Below, piece after piece: positions 7,963 to 17,573 of a stretch of 40,206 bases of DNA. Numbering within the stretch: position 1 is the stretch's first letter; each line of letters begins with the position of its first letter. The position numbers and the translations under genes are program-made. The stretch is from positions 1 through 40,206 of the forward strand of contig CAMWNP010000026.1 of NCBI GenBank assembly GCA_947175645.1. The letters are read 5' to 3'. A model generated the notes under the pieces. That model had not been told where the DNA came from and ran no database searches. It worked only from the letters and a program-made list of their open reading frames with translations. The stretch comes from an uncultured Porphyromonadaceae bacterium. GTDB lineage: Bacteria > Bacteroidota > Bacteroidia > Bacteroidales > Muribaculaceae.

Positions 7963-10961
7963 TGAAACCATTTCTCCGACAAATTGCCGAGGCTTACGTC
8001 AGCAACCGCTGCGATGAGTTAATAGACACCTGTTTTGTATTCCCAAACAAGAGGTGTGCGGCCTTTTTCTCGGATTATCTGAGCGAATTGCTCCCTCACG
8101 CCATGTTCATGCCGGCAATGACATCGATTGACGATCTTGTGTGTGATCTGACGGAACTGGTCATTGCTCCACGTCTGGAACTGTTATTCGACCTGTATGA
8201 GTGTTACCGCAAAATCATTTCCCGACGAAAATCGGCTGTTACCGATGACTCATTCGACACCTTCCTTCCGTGGGGAGAAATGGTTCTTCGTGATTTTGAC
8301 GACATTGACCGCTACTGCGTTCACGCCCCGGACCTACTGAAGAACATCAGTAATTTCAAAGAGATTTCATCAAACTATCTTACTGAGGAACAGATAGATA
8401 TTATAAACCGTTACTGGAATGACCCTATCAGTTATGCTGATCAGGTTCATTTGTGGAGGCACCTGAATCCGGATGACACTGCCGCGGCAGGCGTAAAGAA
8501 TTTTTTTAACCTGTGGGTGATTCTGGATGAACTTTATAACACGTTCAGAAAAAAACTGAAGGATAAAGGAGTGGCATACAGCGGCATGGCCTATCGTAAG
8601 GCTGCCGATATGGTCAGTGAACTCCCGGCGTCACGCGCACGTTACTCACGCTATGTGTTCGTGGGATTCAACGCCCTTTCAGAATCCGAAGAAACCATCC
8701 TCAAATGGTTCAGAAACAATGGTTTAGGTGATTTTTACTGGGATTGGGACCTATATACGCCACCAGAACTTGCCGGAATAAATCCTGCAGGAAATTTCGT
8801 TGAAAAATATCGCACGATGTTTCCCTCAGACCCGGATATTGATTATGACTTTGAGGAATGGAAACCTAAATCATTGCCGGAAATCACTGTTATAGGAGTT
8901 CCGTCAAAAATCGGTCAGGTCAAAGAAACGGCACGTATACTGACGGGAATGGTTTCTGAATCACCTGACCATTTCAAAGGTGTAAATGCCAAAGAGACCG
9001 CGGTGGTTCTACCCGAAGAAAACCTATGTCTGCCACTGATCAGTTCGTTTGCCGAAGGAATATGTAAGTTCAACGTCACCATGGGCTATCCCATGCGATA
9101 CACTCCTGTGTCCACTCTGATACGCAACGTTGAGCGGATGGTCAGCAACAGTAAGATCCTGCGTGGTGAACCGGCGTATTATTATCAGGATTTGATAACC
9201 GTTATGTCACATCCGCTGGTTCACAACAGTTTTCCCCTACAGGCTGATCAGATTATCTCTGAAATCAATATGAATCACATATTCAACTATCGTAGGAACA
9301 TACTTCTGGAAAAGTTCCCAGACCTATCACCCCTGTTTCCTCTCAAGACAGAAAGCGATACGGAGGCTCTTGAGGGTATACTCTCCCTGTTGAATATGCT
9401 TAAATCAATCACGGACAAGCAGACACTGGACCACACATTTGTATTGGAGTACATCAAGGCACTGGAAACCATACGGATGGCATGCGAAGGACGCGATATT
9501 GGACTTAGCCGCTCCACAATCATCCACCTGCTATCTCAACTCACTGATGGAGAAACTGTTAATTTTGAAGGGAATCCGCTTGACGGTGTTCAGATGATGG
9601 GTGTGCTGGAAACACGTGCGCTTGATTTTGACAACCTGTTCATTTTATCGATGAACGACGGAATATTTCCTCGGAACACCCGTCAGAACTCCTTCATACC
9701 TAATGACATGAGGGGGGCTTACGGAATGTCCACCACGGAGCGTCATGAGGCCGTTTATGCATATTATTTCTATAGGCTGATTTCACGTGCCGGTAGGGTC
9801 TGGCTGATTTATGATTCCCGTTCTGCCAACGGTGGAGGTGAGGTTTCACACTACATCAATCAACTGAAATATCTGTTGACACCGCCGGATATGAAATTCA
9901 TCAGCAAAACCTATCAGATAAAACCGGTGGAACCGCGAACTATTGAGATTCCGAAAGTATCTGACAAGACCGGAATTATGAAGGACAATGATATCATGGA
10001 GAAAATCAACCGTTTCCGTGACCCGGACAATCCCCGATATCTCTCCCCTACCTCCATCTCAAGATTTCTGGAGTGTCCGCTCGGCTTTTTCCTTGAATAC
10101 ATAGCAGATTACCGTGAACCGGATGAAATCAAGGATTTCATTGATGCAAGCAAATGGGGAACCATAGTCCATCTGGCTATGGAGAATCTCTACACTATCA
10201 TGTCACGAAAAACCCAACAGATAACACCTGTGATACTCAGGCAGTTGCTACATAGTCAACGGTCTTTGATAGAACGTGAGGTTGTCCGTGCCTACATGAA
10301 AGAGTTCCTGAAACAGGAATTGGCGGAGGGAGCGGCCCCACGCTTGTCGTCGCTTACCGGAGCAAACGCGCTCCTTGCAGAAATGATCATGATGATGGTA
10401 TGCAAAATCATTGAGCGTGAAGCAGAAAGTGAATTTTTCGGTAATTTCGAATTCATTAAAGGGGAAATGAAATTTGAGGAACGAATAAAACTTTCAGATG
10501 ACCTGTCAGTGAACGTTAAGGGTTCCATTGACCGTGTTGACCGCACATTCACCCCTGATGGTCAGGAAGTTATTAAACTTATTGACTATAAAACCGGTAG
10601 TGCGGTAAATGAAATCGATTCGGTAGAGGAAATTTTTGAAAAACATGACAACAAGGCCGTCATACAGTTGCTGCTTTACTGCAACGGCTATGCCGTCAAG
10701 AACAAATTCAGTGGAATCATCAAGCCTGTCGTATACAAAATAAAAACCTTACCCACTGAACCGCTCGTTCACATAGTCAGCAATGAGGATGGACAGATCG
10801 ATGACTACCGCAAGGTAAACGCCACTTTCCTGGAGGCTTTCCGCAAGGCTATATCCCCGTTGTTCGACCCGAATGTCCCTTTCACTCAAGCCACTGACGA
10901 TGATGCCTGCCGTTACTGCAAATTCACAGGTATATGTGACCGTAACCCTCAGAAATTCTGA
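7962..10961 (+). CDS. AddB-like helicase/nuclease with PD-(D/E)XK domain
   Basis: A 999-residue protein of the kind annotated in Bacteroidetes as PD-(D/E)XK nuclease family or AddB-like, expected to process double-strand breaks for recombination with an AddA partner not encoded in this window. The N-terminal two thirds look like an inactivated UvrD-type helicase body (FVFPNKRCAAFF, then VMMGVLETR-like and FDNLFILSMNDGIFP segments). The C-terminal nuclease carries KGSIDRVDR and LIDYKTGSA, matching the acidic and D-x-K positions of RecB-type nucleases. Four cysteines (C705 in FLECPLGFF, and C983, C986, C992 in CRYCKFTGIC) are placed like the iron-sulfur staple of AddB. It overlaps holB by one base. 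Confidence 0.82.
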   Translation: MKPFLRQIAEAYVSNRCDELIDTCFVFPNKRCAAFFSDYLSELLPHAMFMPAMTSIDDLVCDLTELVIAPRLELLFDLYECYRKIISRRKSAVTDDSFDTFLPWGEMVLRDFDDIDRYCVHAPDLLKNISNFKEISSNYLTEEQIDIINRYWNDPISYADQVHLWRHLNPDDTAAAGVKNFFNLWVILDELYNTFRKKLKDKGVAYSGMAYRKAADMVSELPASRARYSRYVFVGFNALSESEETILKWFRNNGLGDFYWDWDLYTPPELAGINPAGNFVEKYRTMFPSDPDIDYDFEEWKPKSLPEITVIGVPSKIGQVKETARILTGMVSESPDHFKGVNAKETAVVLPEENLCLPLISSFAEGICKFNVTMGYPMRYTPVSTLIRNVERMVSNSKILRGEPAYYYQDLITVMSHPLVHNSFPLQADQIISEINMNHIFNYRRNILLEKFPDLSPLFPLKTESDTEALEGILSLLNMLKSITDKQTLDHTFVLEYIKALETIRMACEGRDIGLSRSTIIHLLSQLTDGETVNFEGNPLDGVQMMGVLETRALDFDNLFILSMNDGIFPRNTRQNSFIPNDMRGAYGMSTTERHEAVYAYYFYRLISRAGRVWLIYDSRSANGGGEVSHYINQLKYLLTPPDMKFISKTYQIKPVEPRTIEIPKVSDKTGIMKDNDIMEKINRFRDPDNPRYLSPTSISRFLECPLGFFLEYIADYREPDEIKDFIDASKWGTIVHLAMENLYTIMSRKTQQITPVILRQLLHSQRSLIEREVVRAYMKEFLKQELAEGAAPRLSSLTGANALLAEMIMMMVCKIIEREAESEFFGNFEFIKGEMKFEERIKLSDDLSVNVKGSIDRVDRTFTPDGQEVIKLIDYKTGSAVNEIDSVEEIFEKHDNKAVIQLLLYCNGYAVKNKFSGIIKPVVYKIKTLPTEPLVHIVSNEDGQIDDYRKVNATFLEAFRKAISPLFDPNVPFTQATDDDACRYCKFTGICDRNPQKF

Positions 10962-10963
10962 TT

Positions 10964-12076
10964 ATGCTTTATCTCCATCTGCCATTCTGCCATTCAAAAT
11001 GTATCTATTGCGACTTCTTTTCGACGCCGCTGGCACGCAGTATGTATGGAGATTATGTAGAGGCTATGCTTGCGGAGACAGCGTTTAGGATAAGCGAGTT
11101 AAAAAATCCTCCCACATCGGTCTATATAGGCGGTGGCACCCCATCCATTCTCCCCAACGAACTTACAGAACGATTGCTTTCAGGTTTATTGGATTTAATT
11201 GACATTAAAGCAGTCAAAGAGTGGACGGTGGAAATGAATCCTGAGGATGTGACTCCGGAACTCCTTGATTTATATGCACTTCACGGTGTAAACAGAATAA
11301 GTATGGGTGTGCAGTCATTCCATAACTCCACCCTAAAACGGATTGGACGCCGTCATTCCGCCACGCAAGCCATAGATGCCATAAACCTAATTCAGGAGCG
11401 TGGATTTAACCACAGTTTTGACTTAATCTACGGGCTTCCGGATGAAGATCTGACAGACTGGATTGATTCGCTTGACAAACTTTTGAATTTCCGTCCGGAT
11501 CACTTCTCCGCTTATCTGCTCTCGTACGAGCCGGGGACGGCATTATGCAAAATGATGGAGCAAGGCCGAATTTCAGAAACACCGGAAGAACTCGCCATAG
11601 AAATGTATGACTTATTGTGTGACAGGGCAAAATGTTACGGATATGAGCATTATGAAATTTCAAATTTCGCACTACCCGGGCATCGATCTTACCATAACTC
11701 ACGCTACTGGAACGGCACCCCGTATCTCGGTATAGGGTGTTCAGCACATAGTTTCACCAACGGCACACGCAAATCTAATCCCGCTGATATTCAGGGATAC
11801 ATCACCTCAATCACAGAAGGCAACCTCTGCTATGAGGAGGAAATGGAATCCTGCGAGGAGCAGTTCAATGATCTTATCATAACCTCACTGAGGACATCCG
11901 ATGGGATGGATATTGAACAGGTGAAAAGATTTCCGGAGTATATCGCAACCGAATTTTCGGAAAACATGAACCGGCAGTTGAGACGCGGTAATCTTATATC
12001 CTCCGGAAACCGGCTGACAATACCGGAAAAAAGATGGCTTGAAGCAGATGCCGTAATGCGCGAACTGTTAGTGTAA
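10964..12076 (+). CDS. hemW: Radical SAM heme chaperone HemW
   Basis: HemW binds heme and a 4Fe-4S cluster and is thought to insert heme into respiratory enzymes. The protein has 370 residues, close to the family length. It begins with the signature MLYLHLPFCHSKCIYCDF, whose C9, C13 and C16 form the CxxxCxxC radical SAM cluster site. The next residues are D-F, where true oxygen-independent coproporphyrinogen oxidase HemN has a fourth cysteine, so HemW is the better call. GGGTPS follows at about 56-61, and the family segments RISMGVQSF, DLIYGLP and YEISNFA are present. The gene starts two bases after the nuclease gene. Confidence 0.93.
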   Translation: MLYLHLPFCHSKCIYCDFFSTPLARSMYGDYVEAMLAETAFRISELKNPPTSVYIGGGTPSILPNELTERLLSGLLDLIDIKAVKEWTVEMNPEDVTPELLDLYALHGVNRISMGVQSFHNSTLKRIGRRHSATQAIDAINLIQERGFNHSFDLIYGLPDEDLTDWIDSLDKLLNFRPDHFSAYLLSYEPGTALCKMMEQGRISETPEELAIEMYDLLCDRAKCYGYEHYEISNFALPGHRSYHNSRYWNGTPYLGIGCSAHSFTNGTRKSNPADIQGYITSITEGNLCYEEEMESCEEQFNDLIITSLRTSDGMDIEQVKRFPEYIATEFSENMNRQLRRGNLISSGNRLTIPEKRWLEADAVMRELLV

Positions 12077-12086
12077 ACAGAATTAA

Positions 12087-13562
12087 ATGCTTATGATTAT
12101 GATGAAATCTATAGTTAGCCGGGCGCCTTACATCCTTATTCTGTTTATCACCATAGGGAGTTTCATGCTGGACTCATTCACCCCAATGATGGGCGATGAC
12201 ATGTCAAAGTGGATTGACATGGGAGGCCCATCAGACTGTTTCCTTGATCACCATGCACTTTCTTTCCTTGCCGGTCACTACATGGGATGCAACGGCAGGA
12301 TATTTGACGGACTCGGACCGTTACTCCTGAATCTGCTTCCCGGCTTTGTGGCCTCTGTTCTCATTGGGCTTATGAACGGTCTGTTCTTTTATGCCATGAC
12401 ACGTTCGGCAGGTGTTATGAAGCGTGGGGCGTTCGCATCGCTGCTCATCACCGTAGCCCTGTTCACTTTGCCGTGGTGGGACTCCATGTTTCTACGCGTG
12501 TGTCAGATCAATTATCTGTGGGGTACCATCTTTGCGCTGCTTTTTGTCAAGGTATGGTTCAGCGACATACAACGAGGAAAACTCATGTATGCAGGATTAT
12601 TCATTCTGGGAACTCTCGCCGGATGTTTCCACGAACAGATAGGTGTGGCAATGACTGCCTATTTCGGGATTCGGATTCTTCTGACCCGCTGCCGTGACAT
12701 ACGCCTGTGGATGTTCGCCGGACTATGTTCCGGCACGCTTCTCACCCTGGCCTCTCCGGCTATATGGCAACGTAACACTGTTTTTTTAGCAGATTACTCA
12801 AGGTTGGGAATAGTGCTGAACACCCTCCCGTGGGTAGCGGTTCTTTTCATCATCACCCTTACCTTGGCATTAATTCCGGTGACACGCAAATTACTGAATC
12901 CATTATTAAAATCTGAATTCGGTGCATACTTAATCATTGCCCTGTTCTGCTCGGCTATAACCATTTACAGTACCACTCCAGGTCGCACAGGATGGCTGCC
13001 CGAGAGTTTCTCACTTGTAGCACTGGTAATCCTCCTCACCTCCTTCGGATGGCATATCTCCCGCATACAGCAGATTATTTTTACAGGGATCTGTTTGATT
13101 GCCGTGTCGGCACATTTCTATACTTCTGTAAAATGTCAGTATCAGATGTGGAATGAATATAACGAAGCGGTGGATAATTACAGGCATTCCACTGATGGAA
13201 ACGTCAGGATGATGAGTTATACTCAGCGCACAGATGTACCGATTCTGACCCTTTACCGTGTAAAAGGGTTGCCTGACAGTGACGACATCTACCTGAAACG
13301 AATTTTCAATCAGTATTACGGAAAAGGGATGAGCAAACCGCTCACTTTGATTGAAACTCACACGGAAATTTCCGACACTCTGCCTGAGCCTTTCACCCTT
13401 ATTTACAATTCCGTTCCTGACACTATCATGGTGATGGATACTCCCGAAGGCAGAAAAGTTATAACTCCTTTCCAAGAAAACGGAAGTCAGAAATATTTAT
13501 TAGAGCGCATGGTAGTTGACCCGGGCGACAACTGGCACTCTGTAACACCTGAAAAGTCATGA
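12087..13562 (+). CDS. Polytopic membrane protein, probably surface-glycan modification
   Basis: A 491-residue protein with about ten hydrophobic segments spread over residues 10-350, then a soluble C-terminal part of about 140 residues. An acidic pair in MMGDDMSKW follows the first membrane segment, in the place where GT-C type glycosyltransferases carry an acidic catalytic motif. It resembles proteins filed as DUF6056 in Bacteroides, but I am not certain of that family number. Its stop overlaps the start of a GtrB-type glycosyltransferase gene by four bases (ATGA). In gtrB systems, GtrB makes a lipid-linked sugar and a polytopic Gtr protein transfers it outside, so this protein is a candidate for that second role. 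Several ATGs (12087, 12093, 12099, 12102) could serve as start. Confidence 0.65.
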   Translation: MLMIMMKSIVSRAPYILILFITIGSFMLDSFTPMMGDDMSKWIDMGGPSDCFLDHHALSFLAGHYMGCNGRIFDGLGPLLLNLLPGFVASVLIGLMNGLFFYAMTRSAGVMKRGAFASLLITVALFTLPWWDSMFLRVCQINYLWGTIFALLFVKVWFSDIQRGKLMYAGLFILGTLAGCFHEQIGVAMTAYFGIRILLTRCRDIRLWMFAGLCSGTLLTLASPAIWQRNTVFLADYSRLGIVLNTLPWVAVLFIITLTLALIPVTRKLLNPLLKSEFGAYLIIALFCSAITIYSTTPGRTGWLPESFSLVALVILLTSFGWHISRIQQIIFTGICLIAVSAHFYTSVKCQYQMWNEYNEAVDNYRHSTDGNVRMMSYTQRTDVPILTLYRVKGLPDSDDIYLKRIFNQYYGKGMSKPLTLIETHTEISDTLPEPFTLIYNSVPDTIMVMDTPEGRKVITPFQENGSQKYLLERMVVDPGDNWHSVTPEKS

Positions 13563-14521
13563 AAAAAATATCCCTTATCATTCCGGTATTCAACGAAGAA
13601 GAAAATCTCCGTACTCTCTACGACGCACTTCTCCCACTGATTAACAATGAGTTAACTAAGAATCCATATAATTGGGAAGTTCTGCTTATCAACGATGGTT
13701 CTCTTGACCGTAGCGCGGAGATAACAGCCGAACTACGCTCCAAGGATTCCAGATTGATGGATATCAACCTATCGCGTAACTTCGGTAAGGAGAACGCTAT
13801 GGCGGCAGGATTTGACTTGGCGACCGGGGACGCCGTCATAATAATGGATGCCGATTTGCAGCATCCGGTAGAAACTATACCTGAGATGATTCATGAATGG
13901 GAACAGGGGTGGCACGATGTTTACGGTCTCCGAAATGACCGCGAAACTGACAGTTGGCTGAAACGTCGGCTGGCAAAAATCTATTACCGCATCCTCAGGC
14001 GTTCAACCCGCATTGATGTTTTGGTTGATGCAGGTGACTTCCGTCTGCTTGACCGCAGATGTGTGATAGCGCTACGCTCACTGCGCGAAACCCAGCGAAA
14101 CACCAAGATCCTTTATAACTGGATAGGATTCAAGAAAAAAGAAGTGCGATTCGATTACAGAAAAAGAAATGAAGGAGAAACCTCATTCTCCTACGGTAAA
14201 CTCTTTAAACTCGCCCTTGACGGAATAACCGGCGTCACCACCGCACCACTCCGAGTTGCCTCCATCATAGGATTGCTTACATCTGCAGGAGCACTCATCT
14301 ACCTGATGTATATTCTGATAAAGACCATTCTTTACGGCGATCCGGTGCAAGGGTTCCCCACCATCATGATAACCATCCTCTTCCTCGGTGGCATACAACT
14401 CCTCGCCTTAGGTATTATAGGGGAATACATCGGCCGCATATTCATGGAGACAAAAAAGCATCCCCTCTACATCATTGACACCATCAACGGCGAATCTGAG
14501 AAAAACAAATCTCAGTCATGA
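13559..14521 (+). CDS. Family 2 glycosyltransferase, GtrB/DPM1-like
   Basis: Predicted to transfer a sugar from a nucleotide sugar to polyprenyl phosphate at the inner face of the membrane. The 320-residue protein has an N-terminal GT-A domain with IIPVFNEEENL, LLINDGSLD and the metal-binding D97-A-D99 in MDADLQHP, followed by DAGDFRLLDR, typical of GtrB and dolichol-phosphate mannose synthase. Two membrane segments lie at about 229-256 and 266-290. It overlaps the preceding membrane protein gene by four bases and probably works with it. Its last ten bases overlap the 3' end of rlmH on the opposite strand, leaving no intergenic room for a terminator. Confidence 0.88.
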   Translation: MKKISLIIPVFNEEENLRTLYDALLPLINNELTKNPYNWEVLLINDGSLDRSAEITAELRSKDSRLMDINLSRNFGKENAMAAGFDLATGDAVIIMDADLQHPVETIPEMIHEWEQGWHDVYGLRNDRETDSWLKRRLAKIYYRILRRSTRIDVLVDAGDFRLLDRRCVIALRSLRETQRNTKILYNWIGFKKKEVRFDYRKRNEGETSFSYGKLFKLALDGITGVTTAPLRVASIIGLLTSAGALIYLMYILIKTILYGDPVQGFPTIMITILFLGGIQLLALGIIGEYIGRIFMETKKHPLYIIDTINGESEKNKSQS

Positions 14522-14985
14522 TGATAGGGTTCTCCTCGGAGAATAGTCATGGCACGATATATCTGTTCAACGAAAAACAGGCGCACCATTTCATGGGAAA
14601 AGGTCATTTTGGAAAGAGAAATCATGCCGTTGGCCCTGGCATAGACCTCCTGTGAGAATCCATACGGTCCACCCACAGCGAAGACAATTCGTCCCGCGGA
14701 ATTTACCATTTTGTTGTCAATGAAAGAGGCGAACTCGCGCGATGTGTACTGTTTGCCACGCTCATCAAGAAGAATAAGAGTGTCATTGGGCTTCAACTCA
14801 GTGAGCAATATGCTCCCCTCCAACTGCTTCTGTTTGTCAGTAGTTCCGTTTTTAGGCACCTTAACGTCAGGGAGTACTTTCAGTTCAAACGGTATGTAGT
14901 GTCCGATTCGTTTCACATACCTGTCGATGCCATCAATAAGATAATCAGTTGAGGTTTTCCCAACTACCGTCAATAATAGTTTCAT
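14512..14985 (-). CDS. rlmH: 23S rRNA (pseudouridine1915-N3)-methyltransferase
   Basis: A SPOUT-fold methyltransferase that methylates N3 of pseudouridine 1915 in helix 69 of 23S rRNA, using S-adenosylmethionine. At 157 residues it has the family length. The start MKLLLTVVGKT matches the usual RlmH N terminus. VGGPYGFS (GGPYGF at about 105-110) is the SAM-binding knot loop, and the C-terminal knot helix FSHEMVRLFFVEQIYRAMTIL with GEPYHHD is highly characteristic. The first 41 bases overlap the end of the MATE exporter gene, and the last ten overlap the convergent glycosyltransferase gene. Confidence 0.95.
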   Translation of the reverse strand: MKLLLTVVGKTSTDYLIDGIDRYVKRIGHYIPFELKVLPDVKVPKNGTTDKQKQLEGSILLTELKPNDTLILLDERGKQYTSREFASFIDNKMVNSAGRIVFAVGGPYGFSQEVYARANGMISLSKMTFSHEMVRLFFVEQIYRAMTILRGEPYHHD

Positions 14986-16399
14986 CCTTGATCAAATCAT
15001 TCTTTTTCAACTTGTTCCATCGTCCGCTGACCAGACGAATGAGGAAAATCAGCCCTCGGAAGCAGAGTTCCACACACATGGCTATCCACACTCCGGCCAA
15101 TCCGAATGTAGGGGCAAGGAGTGCTGCCAGCGGTAAGCGCACGAGCCATATACTGCCAAAATTCATACATGCCGGAAGCATTGTGTCTGCTACCCCTACA
15201 AAAACGCCGTAAGCCACTATCGATGCGGCAAACATAGGTTCCGCCCATGCCTCTATGCGGAGGATTTCAATTCCTGACTGACGTATTGCCTCAACAGGAG
15301 TCATTAGATCCATCATCAGCGGTGCGGCAACCCACATTACCACCCCCATCACAGTCATTACTATCATTCCCATCCCCACGGTAATATAACCGAACCGCCG
15401 GACAAGATCCCGGCGACCGGCACCATGACTTTGTCCGACAAGCGTTGTGGCAGCATCAGCAATACCGTATCCAGGCATGTAGCACAGGCTCTCGGCTGTC
15501 ACAGCAAAAGCATTGGCTGCGATCGCCACCACACCCAAAGGTGCCACAATCACAGTCACTGCAATCTGAGCCCCGCATATAACGGCATGTTCCACAGTCA
15601 TCGGGGCACTTATTTTCAAAGCCTTTCTTAGAATGTTGCTATCGGGACGGTAACTTCCTTTTTCACCCGCGAGTCTCAGATCCGGCTCACGTATCATAAG
15701 GAAATAGTTCATAAGCAGTGCGGTGACAATCTCGGCAAGGACTGTTCCGAGAGCCGCACCTACAACCCCGAGGTCGGCACCCGGAAGGGTAATGGTGAAA
15801 TCACCTATTACATAGTGATGCGTAGGGAATATCAACAGAAAGTTGAACACCACGTCAAGCAGCGCCATAAATGCATAAAGCAGACCGGGAGTCTTCATAT
15901 TTCCGATACAGCGAAGCATACCTCCACCCAGGAAATTCATGGTAAGGAACGGAAGTGCCGCTATGAAAATCAGGAAATAACTGGTTGACTTGGAGCATAT
16001 CGCCTCCGATCCGCCCAGCCAATAAGGGAGCGGGAAGGCAATGGCTATACCTATCAGGGACACTATCACTGAAAAAATCAGAGAGGCGGTGACAGCCTGC
16101 CGGAGAACCTTTCTGGCTCCGGCATAATCCTTGGCTCCGACCTTATGGGCCACCTGAACGGAGAACCCCATTGTCATTGCAGAGCAGATGCCCCAGAACA
16201 GCCAAAGCGATGTTGAAACAAGTCCGATAGCCGCGGCATCATCCGCACCGAGTTGACCCACCATCGATGCATCGATATATTGCATGAGAATACTTGACAA
16301 CTGCGCGACAATAGCGGGCACCGACAGTTTCACTGTCAGTGCAACCTGCTGTCCGAAGGTTAGGTGCTCGCCGTTCTGGATCTGCTTTATATCAGCCAT
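14945..16399 (-). CDS. MATE family multidrug/metabolite exporter
   Basis: An inner membrane exporter of 484 residues with about 12 predicted membrane segments in two related halves, the layout of MATE (MatE) proteins driven by Na+ or H+. Each half begins with a similar stretch (LSVPAIVAQLSSILMQYIDASMVG in part, and LKISAPMTVEHAV). Its start overlaps the end of the PatB-like gene by eight bases and its end overlaps rlmH by 41 bases. The substrate is unknown; co-transcription with a C-S lyase gene hints at export of a sulfur compound or amino acid, but that is speculation. Confidence 0.9.
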   Translation of the reverse strand: MADIKQIQNGEHLTFGQQVALTVKLSVPAIVAQLSSILMQYIDASMVGQLGADDAAAIGLVSTSLWLFWGICSAMTMGFSVQVAHKVGAKDYAGARKVLRQAVTASLIFSVIVSLIGIAIAFPLPYWLGGSEAICSKSTSYFLIFIAALPFLTMNFLGGGMLRCIGNMKTPGLLYAFMALLDVVFNFLLIFPTHHYVIGDFTITLPGADLGVVGAALGTVLAEIVTALLMNYFLMIREPDLRLAGEKGSYRPDSNILRKALKISAPMTVEHAVICGAQIAVTVIVAPLGVVAIAANAFAVTAESLCYMPGYGIADAATTLVGQSHGAGRRDLVRRFGYITVGMGMIVMTVMGVVMWVAAPLMMDLMTPVEAIRQSGIEILRIEAWAEPMFAASIVAYGVFVGVADTMLPACMNFGSIWLVRLPLAALLAPTFGLAGVWIAMCVELCFRGLIFLIRLVSGRWNKLKKNDLIKDETIIDGSWENLN

Positions 16400-17573
16400 T
16401 CCGTTTATCTTTCAGTTCCTTAAGACCTTTTATCATGCGGTCAAGTCCCCTTGAAAGCAAATCGCGTGAGGTTGCAATGTTTATTCTGATGTATCCGTCC
16501 TTACCATACATCTCGCCTGCATTTATCCAGACATGATGATTTTCCACAAGATATTCCTCAATCTTTTCAGAGTCCATATCCAGATCTCGGACGTCAACCC
16601 AGGGGAGATATGTGGCTTCCAGTTCCGTGACCCTGATCCAGGACAGTTCCTCCCGTAGCCTGTCACACATGTAGCGGTAGTTGGCACTCAGGTAATCGAC
16701 AAGTTCATTTAGCCATGGTTCTCCGCCGGTGTATGCGGCAATCAGCCCCACAACCCCGAACGGATTGACGTCACACACCTCGTTATCATTGATTGCTCGG
16801 TCAATCAAGTTTCGCATCGTAACATCCGGAACGATTATGTTGGCGATCTGCAGACCGGCAGTATTGAAGGCTTTGCTTGGGGAATTCAGGGTTACGCATG
16901 GTGCCTCAGATGCCACTGCAAAGGGTGTGAAACGATAACCAGGCATTACCAGTTCACAATGGATTTCATCACTAACTACCGTTACTCCGTACTTCATGCA
17001 TAGGTCACCTATCCGCTTTAGTTCTTCAGGGCTCCAGCATCGTCCTGCCGGATTGTGAGGGTTGCAAAGCAGGAGAAGGGTGTTGAGAGGGTCTGCGAGT
17101 TTCTTCTCAAGGTCATCGAAGTCAATATTATATGTGAACTTACCGCCCTCAAGATCTTTTCTCAACAAAGGATTTTCAACTATATTGCAATGATTGTTAC
17201 GGATGGATGAGAAGAAACAATTATAGACAGGAGTCTGCACTATCACCCCCTCACCGGGTCGGGCAAGGGCCTTTATTGTGGCGGATATAGCGGGCACCAC
17301 ACCGGATGTGTATATGACATCTTCACGGCGCACTTCAAAATTATGACGGCGCAACATCCATTCACTCAGCACCTCATAATAACGGTCAGGAACACGGACA
17401 TAACCAAAAACGCCATGGTCAACCCTATGCCGCAGAGCATCAATAATCACCGGTGCCGTACGGAAATCCATATCGGCAACCCAGAGCGGGATGACATCAT
17501 TTAGTTCGGTAGAATCCCATTTGTAAGAACCGGATCCCCTACGCTCCGGCAGGTTTTCAAACCAGTCTATCAT
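16392..17573 (-). CDS. PLP-dependent C-S lyase, MalY/PatB type
   Basis: A fold-type I PLP enzyme of 393 residues, likely splitting cystathionine or other cysteine conjugates to pyruvate, ammonia and a thiol. The family start is present (PERRGSGSYKWD, then IPLWVADMDF). The cofactor lysine is K234 in NSPSKAFNTAGLQ. NPHNPAGR (about 171-178) and SDEIHCEL (about 201-208) are the standard PLP-binding motifs, with the Asp and following Glu/His typical of MalY/PatB. It overlaps DUF3737 by four bases at its start and the MATE gene by eight at its end, so all four minus-strand genes form one transcription unit. Confidence 0.9.
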   Translation of the reverse strand: MIDWFENLPERRGSGSYKWDSTELNDVIPLWVADMDFRTAPVIIDALRHRVDHGVFGYVRVPDRYYEVLSEWMLRRHNFEVRREDVIYTSGVVPAISATIKALARPGEGVIVQTPVYNCFFSSIRNNHCNIVENPLLRKDLEGGKFTYNIDFDDLEKKLADPLNTLLLLCNPHNPAGRCWSPEELKRIGDLCMKYGVTVVSDEIHCELVMPGYRFTPFAVASEAPCVTLNSPSKAFNTAGLQIANIIVPDVTMRNLIDRAINDNEVCDVNPFGVVGLIAAYTGGEPWLNELVDYLSANYRYMCDRLREELSWIRVTELEATYLPWVDVRDLDMDSEKIEEYLVENHHVWINAGEMYGKDGYIRINIATSRDLLSRGLDRMIKGLKELKDKRNG

